Of a DNA stretch of 64,000 bases, positions 26,557 through 35,605 are shown in pieces. The number at the start of each line of letters is the position of its first letter. Positions within the stretch are counted from its first letter, which is position 1. The stretch comes from an uncultured Clostridia bacterium. Lineage in GTDB: Bacteria; Bacillota; Clostridia; Oscillospirales; Ruminococcaceae. Where the stretch lies: positions 1-64,000 of the forward strand of contig CANPYZ010000002.1 of the NCBI GenBank assembly GCA_947589035.1. The letters run 5' to 3'. The position numbers were made by a program, and so were the translations under genes. The notes below the pieces were generated by a model, which had not been told where the DNA came from, ran no database searches, and saw nothing but the letters and a program-made list of their open reading frames with translations.

Positions 26557-27525
26557 TCAGGATTTTTCTTTTTCGGCAATGGAAGTAATTCCGGCAGTTA
26601 ATCCGGCAAGTCCTTGAATTTCACTGGGAATAATAATTTTAGTGGCTTTTCCGTCTGCTGCTTTTGCAAAGGCTTCTAAAGCTTTTAATTGTAAGACAGC
26701 CTCATTCGGATTTGCGGAATTAAGCATGACTAAACTGTCAGCTAAGGCTTTCTGAACGAGTTGAATGGCTTCCGCTTCGCCTTGTGCCTCTAAAATTTTC
26801 TGTTCTTTCACGGCATCAGCACGGAGAACCATAGCTTCTTTTTCGGCTTCTGCCTTAAGAATTTCAGCACGTTTATCTGCTTCTGCACGGAGAATTTTTG
26901 ATTCTCTTTCGGCTTCCGCAACGAGAACCTGTGCTTTTTTCTCACCTTCTGCCTGAAGAATTTTTTCACGGCGTTCACGTTCAGCTTTCATTTGTTTTTC
27001 CATAGATTCCTGAATTTCACGGGGCGGGAGAATATTTTTCAGTTCAACACGAATGACTTTAATTCCCCAGCGGTCAGTTTCTTCATCAAGAATAGCGGTA
27101 ATTTTTTTGTTAATGGTATCACGGGAAGTTAAAGTTGCATCAAGTTCTAATTCGCCGATAATGTTTCTTAATGTCGTAGCGGTGAAATTTTCAATGGCGA
27201 GCATGGGCGATTCAATGCCGTAAGTGTAACTTTTCGCATCAGTGACCTGAAAGAAAACTACTGTGTCAATTTGCATTGTGACATTGTCTTTAGTAATTAC
27301 CTGCTGCGGCTTGAAATCGGCAACATGTTCTTTCAGGGAAACTTTTTTGGCGACACGGTCAATGAATGGAATAAGCACATGCGGACCTGTTGACCATTCT
27401 GCTTTGAATGTTCCGAAACGTTCCACAATGTAAACATATGCCTGCGGAACAATCTTAATACAGGAAATGAACACACCAATCAGAACAATAAAAATAATAA
27501 TAATTACAAAATCACTCATATTCAT
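26557..27525 (-). CDS. SPFH/band 7 membrane protein (QmcA/stomatin-like)
   Basis: 322 aa. One N-terminal membrane helix (FVIIIIFIVLIGVFISCI) is followed by the SPFH domain (VPQAYVYIVERFGTF, then the TLRNIIGELELDATLTSRD motif near 120) and a long Ala/Glu/Lys coiled coil (about 190-270). Such proteins form ring-like assemblies that organise membrane patches. The ATG at 27525 with AAGGAGG is chosen. It overlaps the NfeD stop by 4 nt (ATGA), the standard NfeD-SPFH pair. Confidence 0.93.
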   Translation of the reverse strand: MNMSDFVIIIIFIVLIGVFISCIKIVPQAYVYIVERFGTFKAEWSTGPHVLIPFIDRVAKKVSLKEHVADFKPQQVITKDNVTMQIDTVVFFQVTDAKSYTYGIESPMLAIENFTATTLRNIIGELELDATLTSRDTINKKITAILDEETDRWGIKVIRVELKNILPPREIQESMEKQMKAERERREKILQAEGEKKAQVLVAEAERESKILRAEADKRAEILKAEAEKEAMVLRADAVKEQKILEAQGEAEAIQLVQKALADSLVMLNSANPNEAVLQLKALEAFAKAADGKATKIIIPSEIQGLAGLTAGITSIAEKEKS

Positions 27526-27983
27526 AATGATTCCTCCTTGAGATAAGAATTTTCTGCCATGCTGACATACGCTGTTGTTCCGGAAATTTTTTCCACGCAA
27601 ACATTTTCGCCGACGGAATAATCTTTTCCGTCAAAGGAACGAGCTTTCCAGTTGACACCGCCAATGCGGATTCTTCCAGTATTGGCTTCATTGCTGATTT
27701 CTTCCGTAACGGTAGCAATTTTTCCAATTTCGGCTTCCATGTTTGTGGGGAGAACGTTTTTCACTTTTAATTTCCGAACCAAAGGTCTTGTCGCACAGAG
27801 AAACAGTGCCGAAACAACAGTGAACAAAATTGCCTGTGTCAGCAAAGGCACGCCGGAAACAGCAGCGAAAGCGGCTGCCAATGCGCCAACGGCAAACCAG
27901 ATTGTCACGAACTGGAATGTAACTGCTTCGGCAATAACAGAAACAACCAGCACGATAGCCCAGAAAATTAAATAACCTGTCAT
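27522..27983 (-). CDS. NfeD-like membrane protein
   Basis: 153 aa with three to four N-terminal membrane helices (LIFWAIVLVVSVIAEAV, FVTIWFAVGALAAAFAAV, TQAILFTVVSALFLC) and a C-terminal OB-fold domain (IGKIATVTEEI, GRIRIGGVNWKA, DYSVGENVCVEKISG). This is the short NfeD type that partners stomatin-like SPFH proteins at the membrane. It lies first in the pair and is translationally coupled to the SPFH gene. Confidence 0.92.
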   Translation of the reverse strand: MTGYLIFWAIVLVVSVIAEAVTFQFVTIWFAVGALAAAFAAVSGVPLLTQAILFTVVSALFLCATRPLVRKLKVKNVLPTNMEAEIGKIATVTEEISNEANTGRIRIGGVNWKARSFDGKDYSVGENVCVEKISGTTAYVSMAENSYLKEESL

Positions 27984-28045
27984 GATTCTTCTCCTTTCTG
28001 CGTAAATGAAATTTACTTCCAGAAAACTTTTTAACTCTTAACACA

Positions 28046-28074
28046 ATTATAACACAGAAATTTGATTTTGTCAA
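28046..28074 (-). promoter_or_regulatory. Promoter of the NfeD-SPFH operon
   Basis: Minus strand: TTGACA (28074-28069), 17-bp spacer, TATAAT (28051-28046). Confidence 0.85.
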
Positions 28075-28154
28075 GAGAAATTTCACAAAAAAGTAAATAT
28101 TTTTTACGCTTTTTTCAGAATATCAGAAAAATTCGTAAAATTGGAAAATTAGCA

Positions 28155-28183
28155 TTGACGGAAAAGAATTTTTGTGTTATAAT
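28155..28183 (+). promoter_or_regulatory. Promoter of the nfnA-nfnB operon
   Basis: TTGACG (28155-28160), 17-bp spacer, TATAAT (28178-28183). Confidence 0.8.
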
Positions 28184-28218
28184 ATATGAAGATTTAAATT
28201 TATATGGAGGCGGCAGAA

Positions 28219-29052
28219 ATGTTCAGGATTATCAGAAAAAAAAAGTTAAACGCTTCCGTCACACTCATGGAATTTGATGCTCCGTTTATTGCAGCAAAAG
28301 TAAAAGCAGGGCAATTTGTCATTTTCCGTGTAGATGAACAAGGCGAAAGAGTGCCTTTGACTGTGGCGGACAGCGACCCTGAACGGGGAACAATTACATT
28401 GATTTTTCAGGTTGTCGGGCAATCGACAATGAAATTGAATGCTCTTGAAGAAGGGGATAGCATTACTGATTTAGCAGGACCGTTAGGAATGCCAACGAAA
28501 TTGCCGGAACAGGCAAAGAAAATTTGCATTATTGGCGGCGGTGTCGGGTGTGCGATTGCCTACCCACAAGCGAAATCTTGCTTTCTTCAGGGAATGGAAA
28601 CAGATGTCATTGCTGGATTTCGTTCAAAAGAAATTGTCATTCTGGAAGAAGAATTTCGGAAAAATTGCCATGAACTAATCATTTGCACAGATGACGGAAG
28701 TTATGGAAAGAAAGGTTTTGTCACTGATGCCCTTAAGGAAAGAATTGAACAGGGGAACCAATATGATGCAGTGATTGCAATTGGTCCGGTTCCTATGATG
28801 AAATTTGTTTGTGAGGTAACGAAACCTTATGCTATTCCGACAATTGTTTCTTTAAATCCGATTATGGTAGACGGCACGGGAATGTGTGGTTGTTGTCGGG
28901 TGACTGTCGGCGGAAAAATTCGTTATGCTTGTGTAGAAGGACCAGACTTTGACGGACATCAGGTAGATTTTAACGAACTCATGCACCGGAACGGAACTTT
29001 TCATCAACGTGAAGCGGAATGCCGGCTTCTGGCACAGGCTGACCAACTTTAA
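28219..29052 (+). CDS. nfnA: NfnA-type FAD/NAD-binding subunit
   Basis: 277 aa, ferredoxin-NADP reductase-like fold. An FAD-binding barrel (RVPLTVADSD near 50) is followed by the NAD-binding segment (ICIIGGGVGCAIAYPQ) and a C-terminal [2Fe-2S] site in GTGMCGCCRVTVGGKIRYACVEGP, whose Asp/Cys ligands are typical of the small Nfn and DHOD-type subunits. With the next gene it forms the NADH-dependent reduced ferredoxin:NADP oxidoreductase, which couples NADH and ferredoxin to make NADPH. ATG 28219 is chosen because GGAGG lies 8 nt upstream; an ATG at 28204 overlaps the ribosome-binding site. Sulfide dehydrogenase-like annotations describe the same protein. Confidence 0.9.
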   Translation: MFRIIRKKKLNASVTLMEFDAPFIAAKVKAGQFVIFRVDEQGERVPLTVADSDPERGTITLIFQVVGQSTMKLNALEEGDSITDLAGPLGMPTKLPEQAKKICIIGGGVGCAIAYPQAKSCFLQGMETDVIAGFRSKEIVILEEEFRKNCHELIICTDDGSYGKKGFVTDALKERIEQGNQYDAVIAIGPVPMMKFVCEVTKPYAIPTIVSLNPIMVDGTGMCGCCRVTVGGKIRYACVEGPDFDGHQVDFNELMHRNGTFHQREAECRLLAQADQL

Positions 29053-29069
29053 AAGGAGGTTGTTTTGGT

Positions 29070-30473
29070 ATGCCGAATTTGTCTGAACGGAAAATTCCCG
29101 TTCCTGAACAGAATCCTGACGAACGGAAAAAGAATTTTTCGGAAGTGACTTTAGGATATACGCCGGAAATGGCACAGAAAGAAGCAGAACGCTGTTTGAA
29201 TTGTAAAACTATGCCTTGCATGTCCGGTTGTCCGGTAAATGTGAAAATTCCGGAATTTATTCAGAAAATCAAAGAACAAGATTATGAAAAAGCATATGCA
29301 ATTATTCACCAGTCAAGCAGTTTACCGGCAGTTTGCGGAAGAGTATGCCCACAGGAAAAACAATGCGAAAGTCAATGCGTTAGAGGGAAAAAGGGCGATT
29401 CTGTCAGCATTGGCAGGCTTGAACGGTTTGTGGCAGACTGGCACATGGAAAATTGCCATTTTCCGGTGAAAAAGCCGGAATTTAACGGGCATCGTGTTGC
29501 CATTGTCGGCGGAGGTCCGGCAGGTTTAACTTGTGCGGGAGATTTAGCAAAACGTGGATATGCGGTAACAATTTTTGAAGCGTTTCACGTTGCCGGAGGT
29601 GTGCTGATGTACGGCATACCAGAATTTCGCCTTCCGAAAGAAATTGTGCAGAAAGAAATTGACCATTTGAAATTATTAGGCGTAGAAATTATGACGAATA
29701 TGGTCATTGGGAAAGTATTTTCCATTGATGAACTAATGGAACAAGGCTTTGAAGCGGTTTTTGTTGGTTCAGGGGCAGGCTTGCCACGATTCATGGGCAT
29801 TGAAGGCGAATCGCTTGTGGGGGTATGTTCTGCAAATGAATATCTTACCCGAATTAACTTAATGAAAAGCTATCAGGAAGGCTATGATACTCCGGTATTA
29901 TCTTCTGAATCGGTTGCTGTGTGCGGCGGCGGAAACGTTGCCATGGACGCAGCAAGAAGTGCTGTTCGTATGGGTGCGAAAAAGGTGTATATTATTTACC
30001 GCCGTTCGGAAAATGAAATGCCTGCCCGAAAAGAAGAAGTCCGCCACGCTCAGGAAGAAGGCGTGCAATTTCTGACGTTACAGAATCCGGTAAAAATTTT
30101 AGGAGATGAAAATGACCGTGTCCGTGCGCTTGTCTGTCAGAAAATGGAACTCGGAGAACCGGACATTTCCGGAAGAAGAAAGCCTGTTCCTATTCCGGAT
30201 TCTTGTTATGAATTGCCTGTAGACACTGTAATTATGGCAATTGGCACTTCTCCGAATCCGCTTTTGCGCAAAACAACTGAAGGATTGGAAACCAATCAGA
30301 AAGGCTGTTTAATTGTGGACGAATCCATGATGACGACTAAACAAGGCGTTTACGCCGGAGGCGATGCAGTAACCGGTGCTGCAACAGTGATTATGGCAAT
30401 GGGTGCCGGAAAATCTGCAGCACAGTCCATTGATGAATATATTCAACAGAAACGAACCAAACAGGAGGAATGA
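29070..30473 (+). CDS. nfnB: NfnB-type subunit (NADPH-dependent glutamate synthase-like)
   Basis: 467 aa. The N-terminal part has the cysteines of two [4Fe-4S] clusters (CLNCKTMPCMSGCPVNVKIP near 48 and CGRVCPQEKQCESQC near 90). FAD binding shows at VAIVGGGPAGLTCAGDLAKRGY and VTIFEA near 140, NADP binding at VAVCGGGNVAMDAARSAVRMG near 280, and a final GVYAGGDAVTGAATVI. The gene is often labelled gltA, but adjacency to an nfnA-like gene points to Nfn transhydrogenase. Strong AAAGGAGG ribosome-binding site. Confidence 0.9.
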   Translation: MPNLSERKIPVPEQNPDERKKNFSEVTLGYTPEMAQKEAERCLNCKTMPCMSGCPVNVKIPEFIQKIKEQDYEKAYAIIHQSSSLPAVCGRVCPQEKQCESQCVRGKKGDSVSIGRLERFVADWHMENCHFPVKKPEFNGHRVAIVGGGPAGLTCAGDLAKRGYAVTIFEAFHVAGGVLMYGIPEFRLPKEIVQKEIDHLKLLGVEIMTNMVIGKVFSIDELMEQGFEAVFVGSGAGLPRFMGIEGESLVGVCSANEYLTRINLMKSYQEGYDTPVLSSESVAVCGGGNVAMDAARSAVRMGAKKVYIIYRRSENEMPARKEEVRHAQEEGVQFLTLQNPVKILGDENDRVRALVCQKMELGEPDISGRRKPVPIPDSCYELPVDTVIMAIGTSPNPLLRKTTEGLETNQKGCLIVDESMMTTKQGVYAGGDAVTGAATVIMAMGAGKSAAQSIDEYIQQKRTKQEE

Positions 30474-30477
30474 TTTC

Positions 30478-30951
30478 ATGAAAAATATGCTGAAAAAATT
30501 ATCTGTTTTTGTGACAACGGGAATGTTGTTTTTATCGGCGAATTTAACAGCATTTGCCGCTGATACTGGCGAAAGCGGTCAGCAAGTCAGCGCAGGTAGT
30601 GCGATTCTTTCGACATTTATTTTGCCAATGGTTGTATTGGTATTTTTATATTTGTTAATGATTCGCCCGCAGCAGAAACAAGAAAAAGAAGTCAGAGCCA
30701 TGCAGGAAAATTTACAGCCTGGAGATGAAATTATTACTCGTGGCGGAATTGTTGGCATTGTTCTCCGTGTGGACAACAACACGAAAACAGTGTTAATTGA
30801 AACAGGAAGTAATCATGTTCGCATTCGTGTTATTCAGGAAGCAATTGCCCAGAATATCACTGCTGAAGAAGCAATTGCCGCTGAAAAAGCCAAAAAACAG
30901 AAAGATAAAATGAATCATGCGTTAAACCCAGGCAAACCGAAAGACGAATAA
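30478..30951 (+). CDS. yajC: YajC preprotein translocase subunit
   Basis: 157 aa. The signature LLMIRPQQKQEKEVRAMQENLQPGDEIITRGGI follows one strong membrane helix (ILPMVVLVFLYLL). Unlike typical YajC, an extra N-terminal hydrophobic stretch (MLFLSANLTAFAA) resembles a cleavable signal peptide, leaving about 25 extracellular residues before the helix. YajC is an accessory protein of the SecDF-YajC complex. It starts at ATG 30478, 5 nt after the nfnB stop, with AGGAGG upstream. Confidence 0.92.
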   Translation: MKNMLKKLSVFVTTGMLFLSANLTAFAADTGESGQQVSAGSAILSTFILPMVVLVFLYLLMIRPQQKQEKEVRAMQENLQPGDEIITRGGIVGIVLRVDNNTKTVLIETGSNHVRIRVIQEAIAQNITAEEAIAAEKAKKQKDKMNHALNPGKPKDE

Positions 30952-30994
30952 TTTTCAGAAGAAAATGCATATACTCTTTTTGAGGTGAAAAATA

Positions 30995-31390
30995 ATGCAT
31001 GTCATTCAGATTAGAAAATCTAAATTATTCCGGTATATTTGTTTTTTGCTTGAGAGTACGGGAATATTTTTCATAGGGGGATTTTGTCTGTGTGGAATGA
31101 TGCTTTCCGGCACAATTCCGGCAGTCATGCTCATCTGGATGGCGCATTTACTTTGGAGTATGAGTGCATTTTGTTTAGCGAGACGAATGGGAATGCATGG
31201 CAGAAGATACGGCATGTTCAGGGGATTGCTTTGCGGCATTCTGATGTGTGTTTTGCTTTTCATTGGAAATGCTTTACTGCATGAAATAATCACAAAACGC
31301 ATACTCATTAGATGTTTGTTGATTCTGCTTTCCGGAATTGTCGGCGGTGTAATTGGTGTGAATACACCAATCCGGAAACCACCGTACTGA
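30995..31390 (+). CDS. TIGR04086-type membrane protein
   Basis: 131 aa, four predicted membrane helices (FLLESTGIFFIGGFCLCGMML, IPAVMLIWMAHLLWSM, GLLCGILMCVLLFIGN, LLILLSGIVGGVIGV). The family is small, restricted to Firmicutes, and often encoded next to yajC, as here. Function unknown. Ribosome-binding site TTGAGGTG. Confidence 0.75.
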   Translation: MHVIQIRKSKLFRYICFLLESTGIFFIGGFCLCGMMLSGTIPAVMLIWMAHLLWSMSAFCLARRMGMHGRRYGMFRGLLCGILMCVLLFIGNALLHEIITKRILIRCLLILLSGIVGGVIGVNTPIRKPPY

Positions 31391-31494
31391 ATACCCGAAT
31401 TTAAAATAGAAAGTGAGGCGAAAACCCCGTTATTGACACTTGACAGTATTTGACAGCCAGATAAAATTTGTTAAGCAGTAACGGAAATTTAAAA

Positions 31495-32616
31495 ATGAAA
31501 TGCATCAGTTCAATTCTGACTGTTTCTGTTCTGTTTTCCCTGTTATGGACAGGGTGCAGCATTCAGCCCTACCAGAACGCTGAAACGGAAACAGAACTGC
31601 CTATTGAAATTGCCACTCTCCCAGTGGAAACGAAATCTTTTGCAGATAATTCCAGTGTGGAACAGCCTGTTCAGGAAGCGGAAACTTCTGCGGAAACAGC
31701 CGCCGCACCGGAAAAACAAACGCCTTTTTACAGTACGAGTATTTTTGATAAAGCCATTTTCGCCGCCTTGCTGAAAGGTGCAGCCGATGGCATTTATACA
31801 AATTCGTTTTATGTGGGTGACGTGGATCATGATGGCGGTGTGGAAATGGTTGCTTCTATTCCCTACACGGAAAAAACCAGTGCAAATTTAATTTTTGACA
31901 ATTACGATTCTGCCGGATTATATTATTATGGCGCAACGGGAATAGAAAATGATTTTTTTGTCCTTGACCCAACCGCACAGAAAGTTTATTTAAATGAAAA
32001 TACCCGTTCTGCTGATGGGGAAGCAATTATTTCCCGTGAATATTTTGAATGGCAAGGCAAACGTTGGAACAGTGCCTGTATGCTTTACGGAAGCCGATGC
32101 TACTGGAATTATGCAGACACTTCCGAAGCGGATTTCATGAGTAAAGTTTCGGCTTTACAGTCTGTTCAGCCGGCGGAAGATATTTTCAATTTGAAAATTA
32201 ACGGGAAAATTGATGAAATTACAACGCAGTTTTATCAATATTTAACGAAATATTTTCATCCGGAAACGCCGCTTTCCGTAGACCTTGACGGCGATAATTT
32301 AGCAGATTATGTGATTCCCATTCAGAATCTTGCCGGGAGTTGGTGTAGCAATTTAAGAAATTTATATGACACAGAAGGATATTTTAATGAACAGGGAATC
32401 CGGAATGTGCATACGACTTGTTTTATTTTAGACACAACCAGCGACGGGCTTGTCCGGATTCGTTCGGAAAATTTTGACCGGAAATATACTTTCAGGGAAA
32501 TCAAAATGAAATTATTCGCCTATGATGAAAATGAGGTCATGCAGACATTTCAGTATTCTTCAGAAGACAGCTGCGTAGATAAACAATTCATGTCTATGGT
32601 GAAAATGTGGGATTGA
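31495..32616 (+). CDS. Putative lipoprotein, function unknown
   Basis: 373 aa. Residues 1-20 are a lipoprotein signal with lipobox WTGC. A Glu/Thr-rich spacer to about 65 precedes a domain that contains DVDHDGGVEMVAS and DLDGDNLADYVIP, loops like those of calcium-binding VCBS or EF-hand-type repeats, which suggest metal binding on the cell surface. No enzyme motif recognised. ATG 31495 is chosen because the lipobox follows at the proper distance; the ribosome-binding site is weak. Upstream, TTGACA 16 bp from TAAAAT near 31450-31475 could be the promoter. Confidence 0.7.
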   Translation: MKCISSILTVSVLFSLLWTGCSIQPYQNAETETELPIEIATLPVETKSFADNSSVEQPVQEAETSAETAAAPEKQTPFYSTSIFDKAIFAALLKGAADGIYTNSFYVGDVDHDGGVEMVASIPYTEKTSANLIFDNYDSAGLYYYGATGIENDFFVLDPTAQKVYLNENTRSADGEAIISREYFEWQGKRWNSACMLYGSRCYWNYADTSEADFMSKVSALQSVQPAEDIFNLKINGKIDEITTQFYQYLTKYFHPETPLSVDLDGDNLADYVIPIQNLAGSWCSNLRNLYDTEGYFNEQGIRNVHTTCFILDTTSDGLVRIRSENFDRKYTFREIKMKLFAYDENEVMQTFQYSSEDSCVDKQFMSMVKMWD

Positions 32617-32647
32617 TATGATTTTGCAAATTTCTTGTCAATTTCTC

Positions 32648-32676
32648 TTGCATTATGCCGTAAGATGTGCTATAAT
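32648..32676 (+). promoter_or_regulatory. Promoter of the SCIFF locus
   Basis: TTGCAT (32648-32653), 17-bp spacer, TATAAT (32671-32676), with TGC just before the -10. Confidence 0.8.
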
Positions 32677-32722
32677 AATAAAAAAGGTTGCTGAAACCTG
32701 AACCGGAAAGGAGGAACACAGC

Positions 32723-32869
32723 ATGAAACATATTATGACTATCAATCAGGCTAATCTGGTGCAGAGTGCGAAAAAAGGTGGCTGCGGTAATTGTCAGGCT
32801 TCTTGTCAGTCCGCTTGCAAAACTTCTTGCACAGTAGCCAACCAGAAGTGCGAAAAAGAAAATCAGTAA
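32723..32869 (+). CDS. scfA: SCIFF ranthipeptide precursor
   Basis: 48 aa with exactly six cysteines at residues 21, 24, 28, 32, 36 and 43, in the segment GGCGNCQASCQSACKTSC and then KC. This is the six-cysteines-in-forty-five (SCIFF) pattern, conserved across Clostridia. The leader begins MKHIMTINQANL, the family's typical start. The adjacent radical SAM enzyme is known to install thioether bridges between Cys and Thr or other residues. Strong AAAGGAGG ribosome-binding site 6-7 nt upstream of ATG. Confidence 0.95.
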   Translation: MKHIMTINQANLVQSAKKGGCGNCQASCQSACKTSCTVANQKCEKENQ

Positions 32870-32885
32870 ATCACTTCAGGAATGA

Positions 32886-32918
32886 CTGCCCTGTACTCCG
32901 TGCAGGGCGTTTTTCTGT
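32886..32918 (+). terminator. Attenuating terminator between scfA and scfB
   Basis: GCCCTG and CAGGGC arms followed by TTTTT, between the stop of the peptide and the maturase. It would reduce transcription of the enzyme relative to its substrate. Confidence 0.75.
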
Positions 32919-32944
32919 ATTGCCTCAGAAAGGAACGAAATATC

Positions 32945-34351
32945 ATGATACATAAATATTTTATGAATGGTTTGTTCATTGTTTTAGATGTCAACAGCGG
33001 CGGCGTGCATCTCGTTGATGAATTAACTTACCGCTTATTAGATGAAGTTGCACCACCATTTGAAGAAAATTGTCCGGAAAAAGCCGTAAATGCTTTACAA
33101 GGAGAATTTTCAGCGGAAGAAATTGCCGATTGTTACGCCGAACTGAAAGAACTCTATGCGCAGAAAATATTATTTGCGGAAGATGAATATGAAAAATATG
33201 CGAAATTTGCTGAACCTGCACCAATTAAAGCAATGTGTTTGCATATTTCCCATGACTGCAACATGCGCTGTCAATATTGTTTTGCCTCAACGGGGGATTT
33301 CGGAACGGGAAGAAAGTTAATGCCTGTGGAAACCGGAAAAAAAGCAATTGATTTTCTGATTGAACGGTCAAAAGACCGGAAATTTCTGGAATTAGATTTT
33401 TTTGGAGGAGAACCGTTAATGAATTTTGATGCCGTGAAAGAAATTGTTTTCTATGCACGGGAACGGGAAAAGGAATGCAACAAAAAATTCCGTTTCACGA
33501 TAACCACGAACGGAATTTTACTGAATGATGAAATTATTAATTTTATCAATCAGGAAATGTCGAATGTTGTGTTATCGATTGACGGAAGAAAAGAAGTCAA
33601 TGACCGTATGCGCCCAGTAGTGAACCAGAAAGGCAGTTATGAAATTATTTTGCCGAAATTTAAAAAACTCGTTGCACAGCGTGACAAAGACCGTGATTAT
33701 TATGTGCGGGGAACGTTTACAAAATATAACCTTGATTTTTCAGAAGATGTATTCAGTTTGTATGAAGCCGGATTTGACCAGATTTCCGTTGAACCGGTTG
33801 TTTGCGAAAGCAAATACCCCTATGCACTGACGGAAGAAGACATTCCCGCAGTTTCCGCTGAATATGAACGGCTTGCCAACCGGATTTTAGAAAATGACCG
33901 TGCCGGAAAGCATTTTAATTTCTTTCATTTCATGATTGATTTGAATGCAGGACCTTGTGCCATTAAACGCCTGAAAGGCTGTGGCTGTGGGAATGAATAT
34001 GTTGCCATTACGCCGGACGGGGATATTTATCCTTGTCATCAGTTTGTGGGCATAGAAAAATTCAAAATGGGGAATTTAGAAGAAGGAACTTTCAATGAAG
34101 CCTTGAAACAGGAATTTTCTCAGTCGCATATTTACAATAAACCGGAATGTAAAACTTGCTGGGCGAAATTTTATTGCAGCGGCGGTTGTAATGCGAATAA
34201 TTACCAATATGAAGGAAATATTTTGCAGTCGCATAAGCTTTCCTGTGAACTGGAAAAGAAACGTTTAGAATGTGCCATTATGATTCAGGCAGTCAGAAAG
34301 TTAGAACATCTTTCCGAAGAAGAAATTCCCGCTTCATTCCGCAAATGCTGA
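32945..34351 (+). CDS. scfB: SCIFF maturase, radical SAM/SPASM enzyme
   Basis: 468 aa. The radical SAM motif CNMRCQYC (Cys-x3-Cys-x2-Cys) sits near residue 105 in LHISHDCNMRCQYCFAST, with FFGGEPLMN near 155 for SAM binding. The C-terminal SPASM region has CAIKRLKGCGCGNE, IYPCHQF and CKTCWAKFYCSGGCNAN, which carry auxiliary [4Fe-4S] clusters. The N-terminal segment (about 1-80) resembles the peptide-recognition (RRE-like) part. It converts the SCIFF peptide made from the preceding gene. ATG 32945 with AAAGGA upstream is chosen. Confidence 0.95.
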   Translation: MIHKYFMNGLFIVLDVNSGGVHLVDELTYRLLDEVAPPFEENCPEKAVNALQGEFSAEEIADCYAELKELYAQKILFAEDEYEKYAKFAEPAPIKAMCLHISHDCNMRCQYCFASTGDFGTGRKLMPVETGKKAIDFLIERSKDRKFLELDFFGGEPLMNFDAVKEIVFYAREREKECNKKFRFTITTNGILLNDEIINFINQEMSNVVLSIDGRKEVNDRMRPVVNQKGSYEIILPKFKKLVAQRDKDRDYYVRGTFTKYNLDFSEDVFSLYEAGFDQISVEPVVCESKYPYALTEEDIPAVSAEYERLANRILENDRAGKHFNFFHFMIDLNAGPCAIKRLKGCGCGNEYVAITPDGDIYPCHQFVGIEKFKMGNLEEGTFNEALKQEFSQSHIYNKPECKTCWAKFYCSGGCNANNYQYEGNILQSHKLSCELEKKRLECAIMIQAVRKLEHLSEEEIPASFRKC

Positions 34352-34353
34352 AA

Positions 34354-34383
34354 AAACCGGACTGTTTTCAGTCCGGTTTTCTG
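34354..34383. terminator. Terminator between scfB and the DAHP synthase gene
   Basis: AAAACCGGACTG and CAGTCCGGTTTT arms with a TTTT loop; the genes converge here, so it can serve both strands. Confidence 0.92.
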
Positions 34384-35412
34384 TTAAATCTGGTCAGCAA
34401 TACGCAAAATTAATTCTTCTGTTTTGTCCCAGCCAAGACAAGGGTCAGTAATGGACTTCCCGAAAACGCCTTCACCAATTTTCTGTGCGCCGTCCTCAAG
34501 GTAACTTTCAATCATGAAGCCCTTAATCATGTGCTGAATGTCCTGATTATGCCGGCAGGAATGTAAAACTTCATTCACAATGCGGGGTTGTTCGAGATAG
34601 CATTTATTAGAATTACAATGATTCGTGTCGACAATAACCGCCGGATTAACTAAATTTTTTTCTGTGTAATAACGATGTGTTAATAATAAATCTTCATAAT
34701 GATAATTCGGCTGTGATTCTCCGTGTTTGTTCACGAAACCTCTTAAAATCGCATGTGCAAGAGGATTTCCGGAAGTATGCACTTCCCACCCACGATAAAG
34801 AAATGTATGCTGCGACTGTGCCGCATAAATGGAATTGAACATAACAGATAAATCGCCGCTTGTGGGATTTTTCATTCCGGCAGGAATGTCCATTCCGCTG
34901 GCGGTCAGGCGGTGCTGCTGATTTTCAACACTTCTCGCCCCTACAGCAACATAAGATAATAAATCTGACAAATAACGGTAATTTTCCGGATAAAGCATTT
35001 CATCCGCACAAGTGAAACCTGTTTCTTCAATTGCACGCCGATGTAATTTCCGAATGGAAATTAACCCTTTGAGCATGTCTTCCGCTTTCGTTGGGTCAGG
35101 TTGGTGAACCATGCCTTTGTAGCCTGTTCCGGTTGTACGGGGCTTGTTCGTGTAAATTCTCGGAATAATGAAAATTTTTTCTTTGACTTCTTTCTGAATT
35201 TTGGCTAAACGGTGAATATATTCCATTACTGCATCTTCACGGTCAGCCGAACAAGGACCAATAATTAACAATAATTTATCCAATTCACCGGTGAAAATTT
35301 TTGCCATTTCTTCATCACGCTGTTGTTTCAACGTCTCGAAGGCGACAGAAAGCGGATATTCTTTTTTAATTTCCTGTGGAATTGGCAATTTCCGAATAAA
35401 ATTCATACCCAT
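34384..35412 (-). CDS. 3-deoxy-7-phosphoheptulonate synthase, class I (AroG/AroF-like)
   Basis: 342 aa, first enzyme of the shikimate pathway (phosphoenolpyruvate plus erythrose 4-phosphate). Motifs: LLLIIGPCSADR near 50, IIPRIYTNKPRTTGTGYKGM near 85, GARSVENQQHR near 155, SGNPLAHAILRG near 215, ILTHRY-type and VIVDTNHCNSNK near 262, and GSYLEDG-type ESYLEDGAQ near 305. The E. coli-type class I enzymes are usually feedback controlled by an aromatic amino acid; which one cannot be told. It has its own promoter on the minus strand. Confidence 0.93.
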   Translation of the reverse strand: MGMNFIRKLPIPQEIKKEYPLSVAFETLKQQRDEEMAKIFTGELDKLLLIIGPCSADREDAVMEYIHRLAKIQKEVKEKIFIIPRIYTNKPRTTGTGYKGMVHQPDPTKAEDMLKGLISIRKLHRRAIEETGFTCADEMLYPENYRYLSDLLSYVAVGARSVENQQHRLTASGMDIPAGMKNPTSGDLSVMFNSIYAAQSQHTFLYRGWEVHTSGNPLAHAILRGFVNKHGESQPNYHYEDLLLTHRYYTEKNLVNPAVIVDTNHCNSNKCYLEQPRIVNEVLHSCRHNQDIQHMIKGFMIESYLEDGAQKIGEGVFGKSITDPCLGWDKTEELILRIADQI

Positions 35413-35445
35413 ATGGACACACTCCTTAAATTTTCATTCTCTTTT

Positions 35446-35474
35446 ATTATACACTTTTTTTCTGAATTTGTCAA
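35446..35474 (-). promoter_or_regulatory. Promoter of the DAHP synthase gene
   Basis: Minus strand: TTGACA (35474-35469), 17-bp spacer, TATAAT (35451-35446). Confidence 0.85.
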
Positions 35475-35605
35475 GAGTGAATTAATTTTTTTTCGAATGC
35501 TACATAGTCATCATGGGAAAACCTACTGAAAAGAGTTTTCAGAGGAGATATTTCAGGAATATGGTGATAAATTTCTAAATTGGCTTATTTTAACAGGAAA
35601 ACAAG

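Noticed and set aside
31440..31495. A further transposon right end before the lipoprotein (AGCAGTAACGG)
   Set aside because: Only the last bases match; the omega-RNA block is absent.
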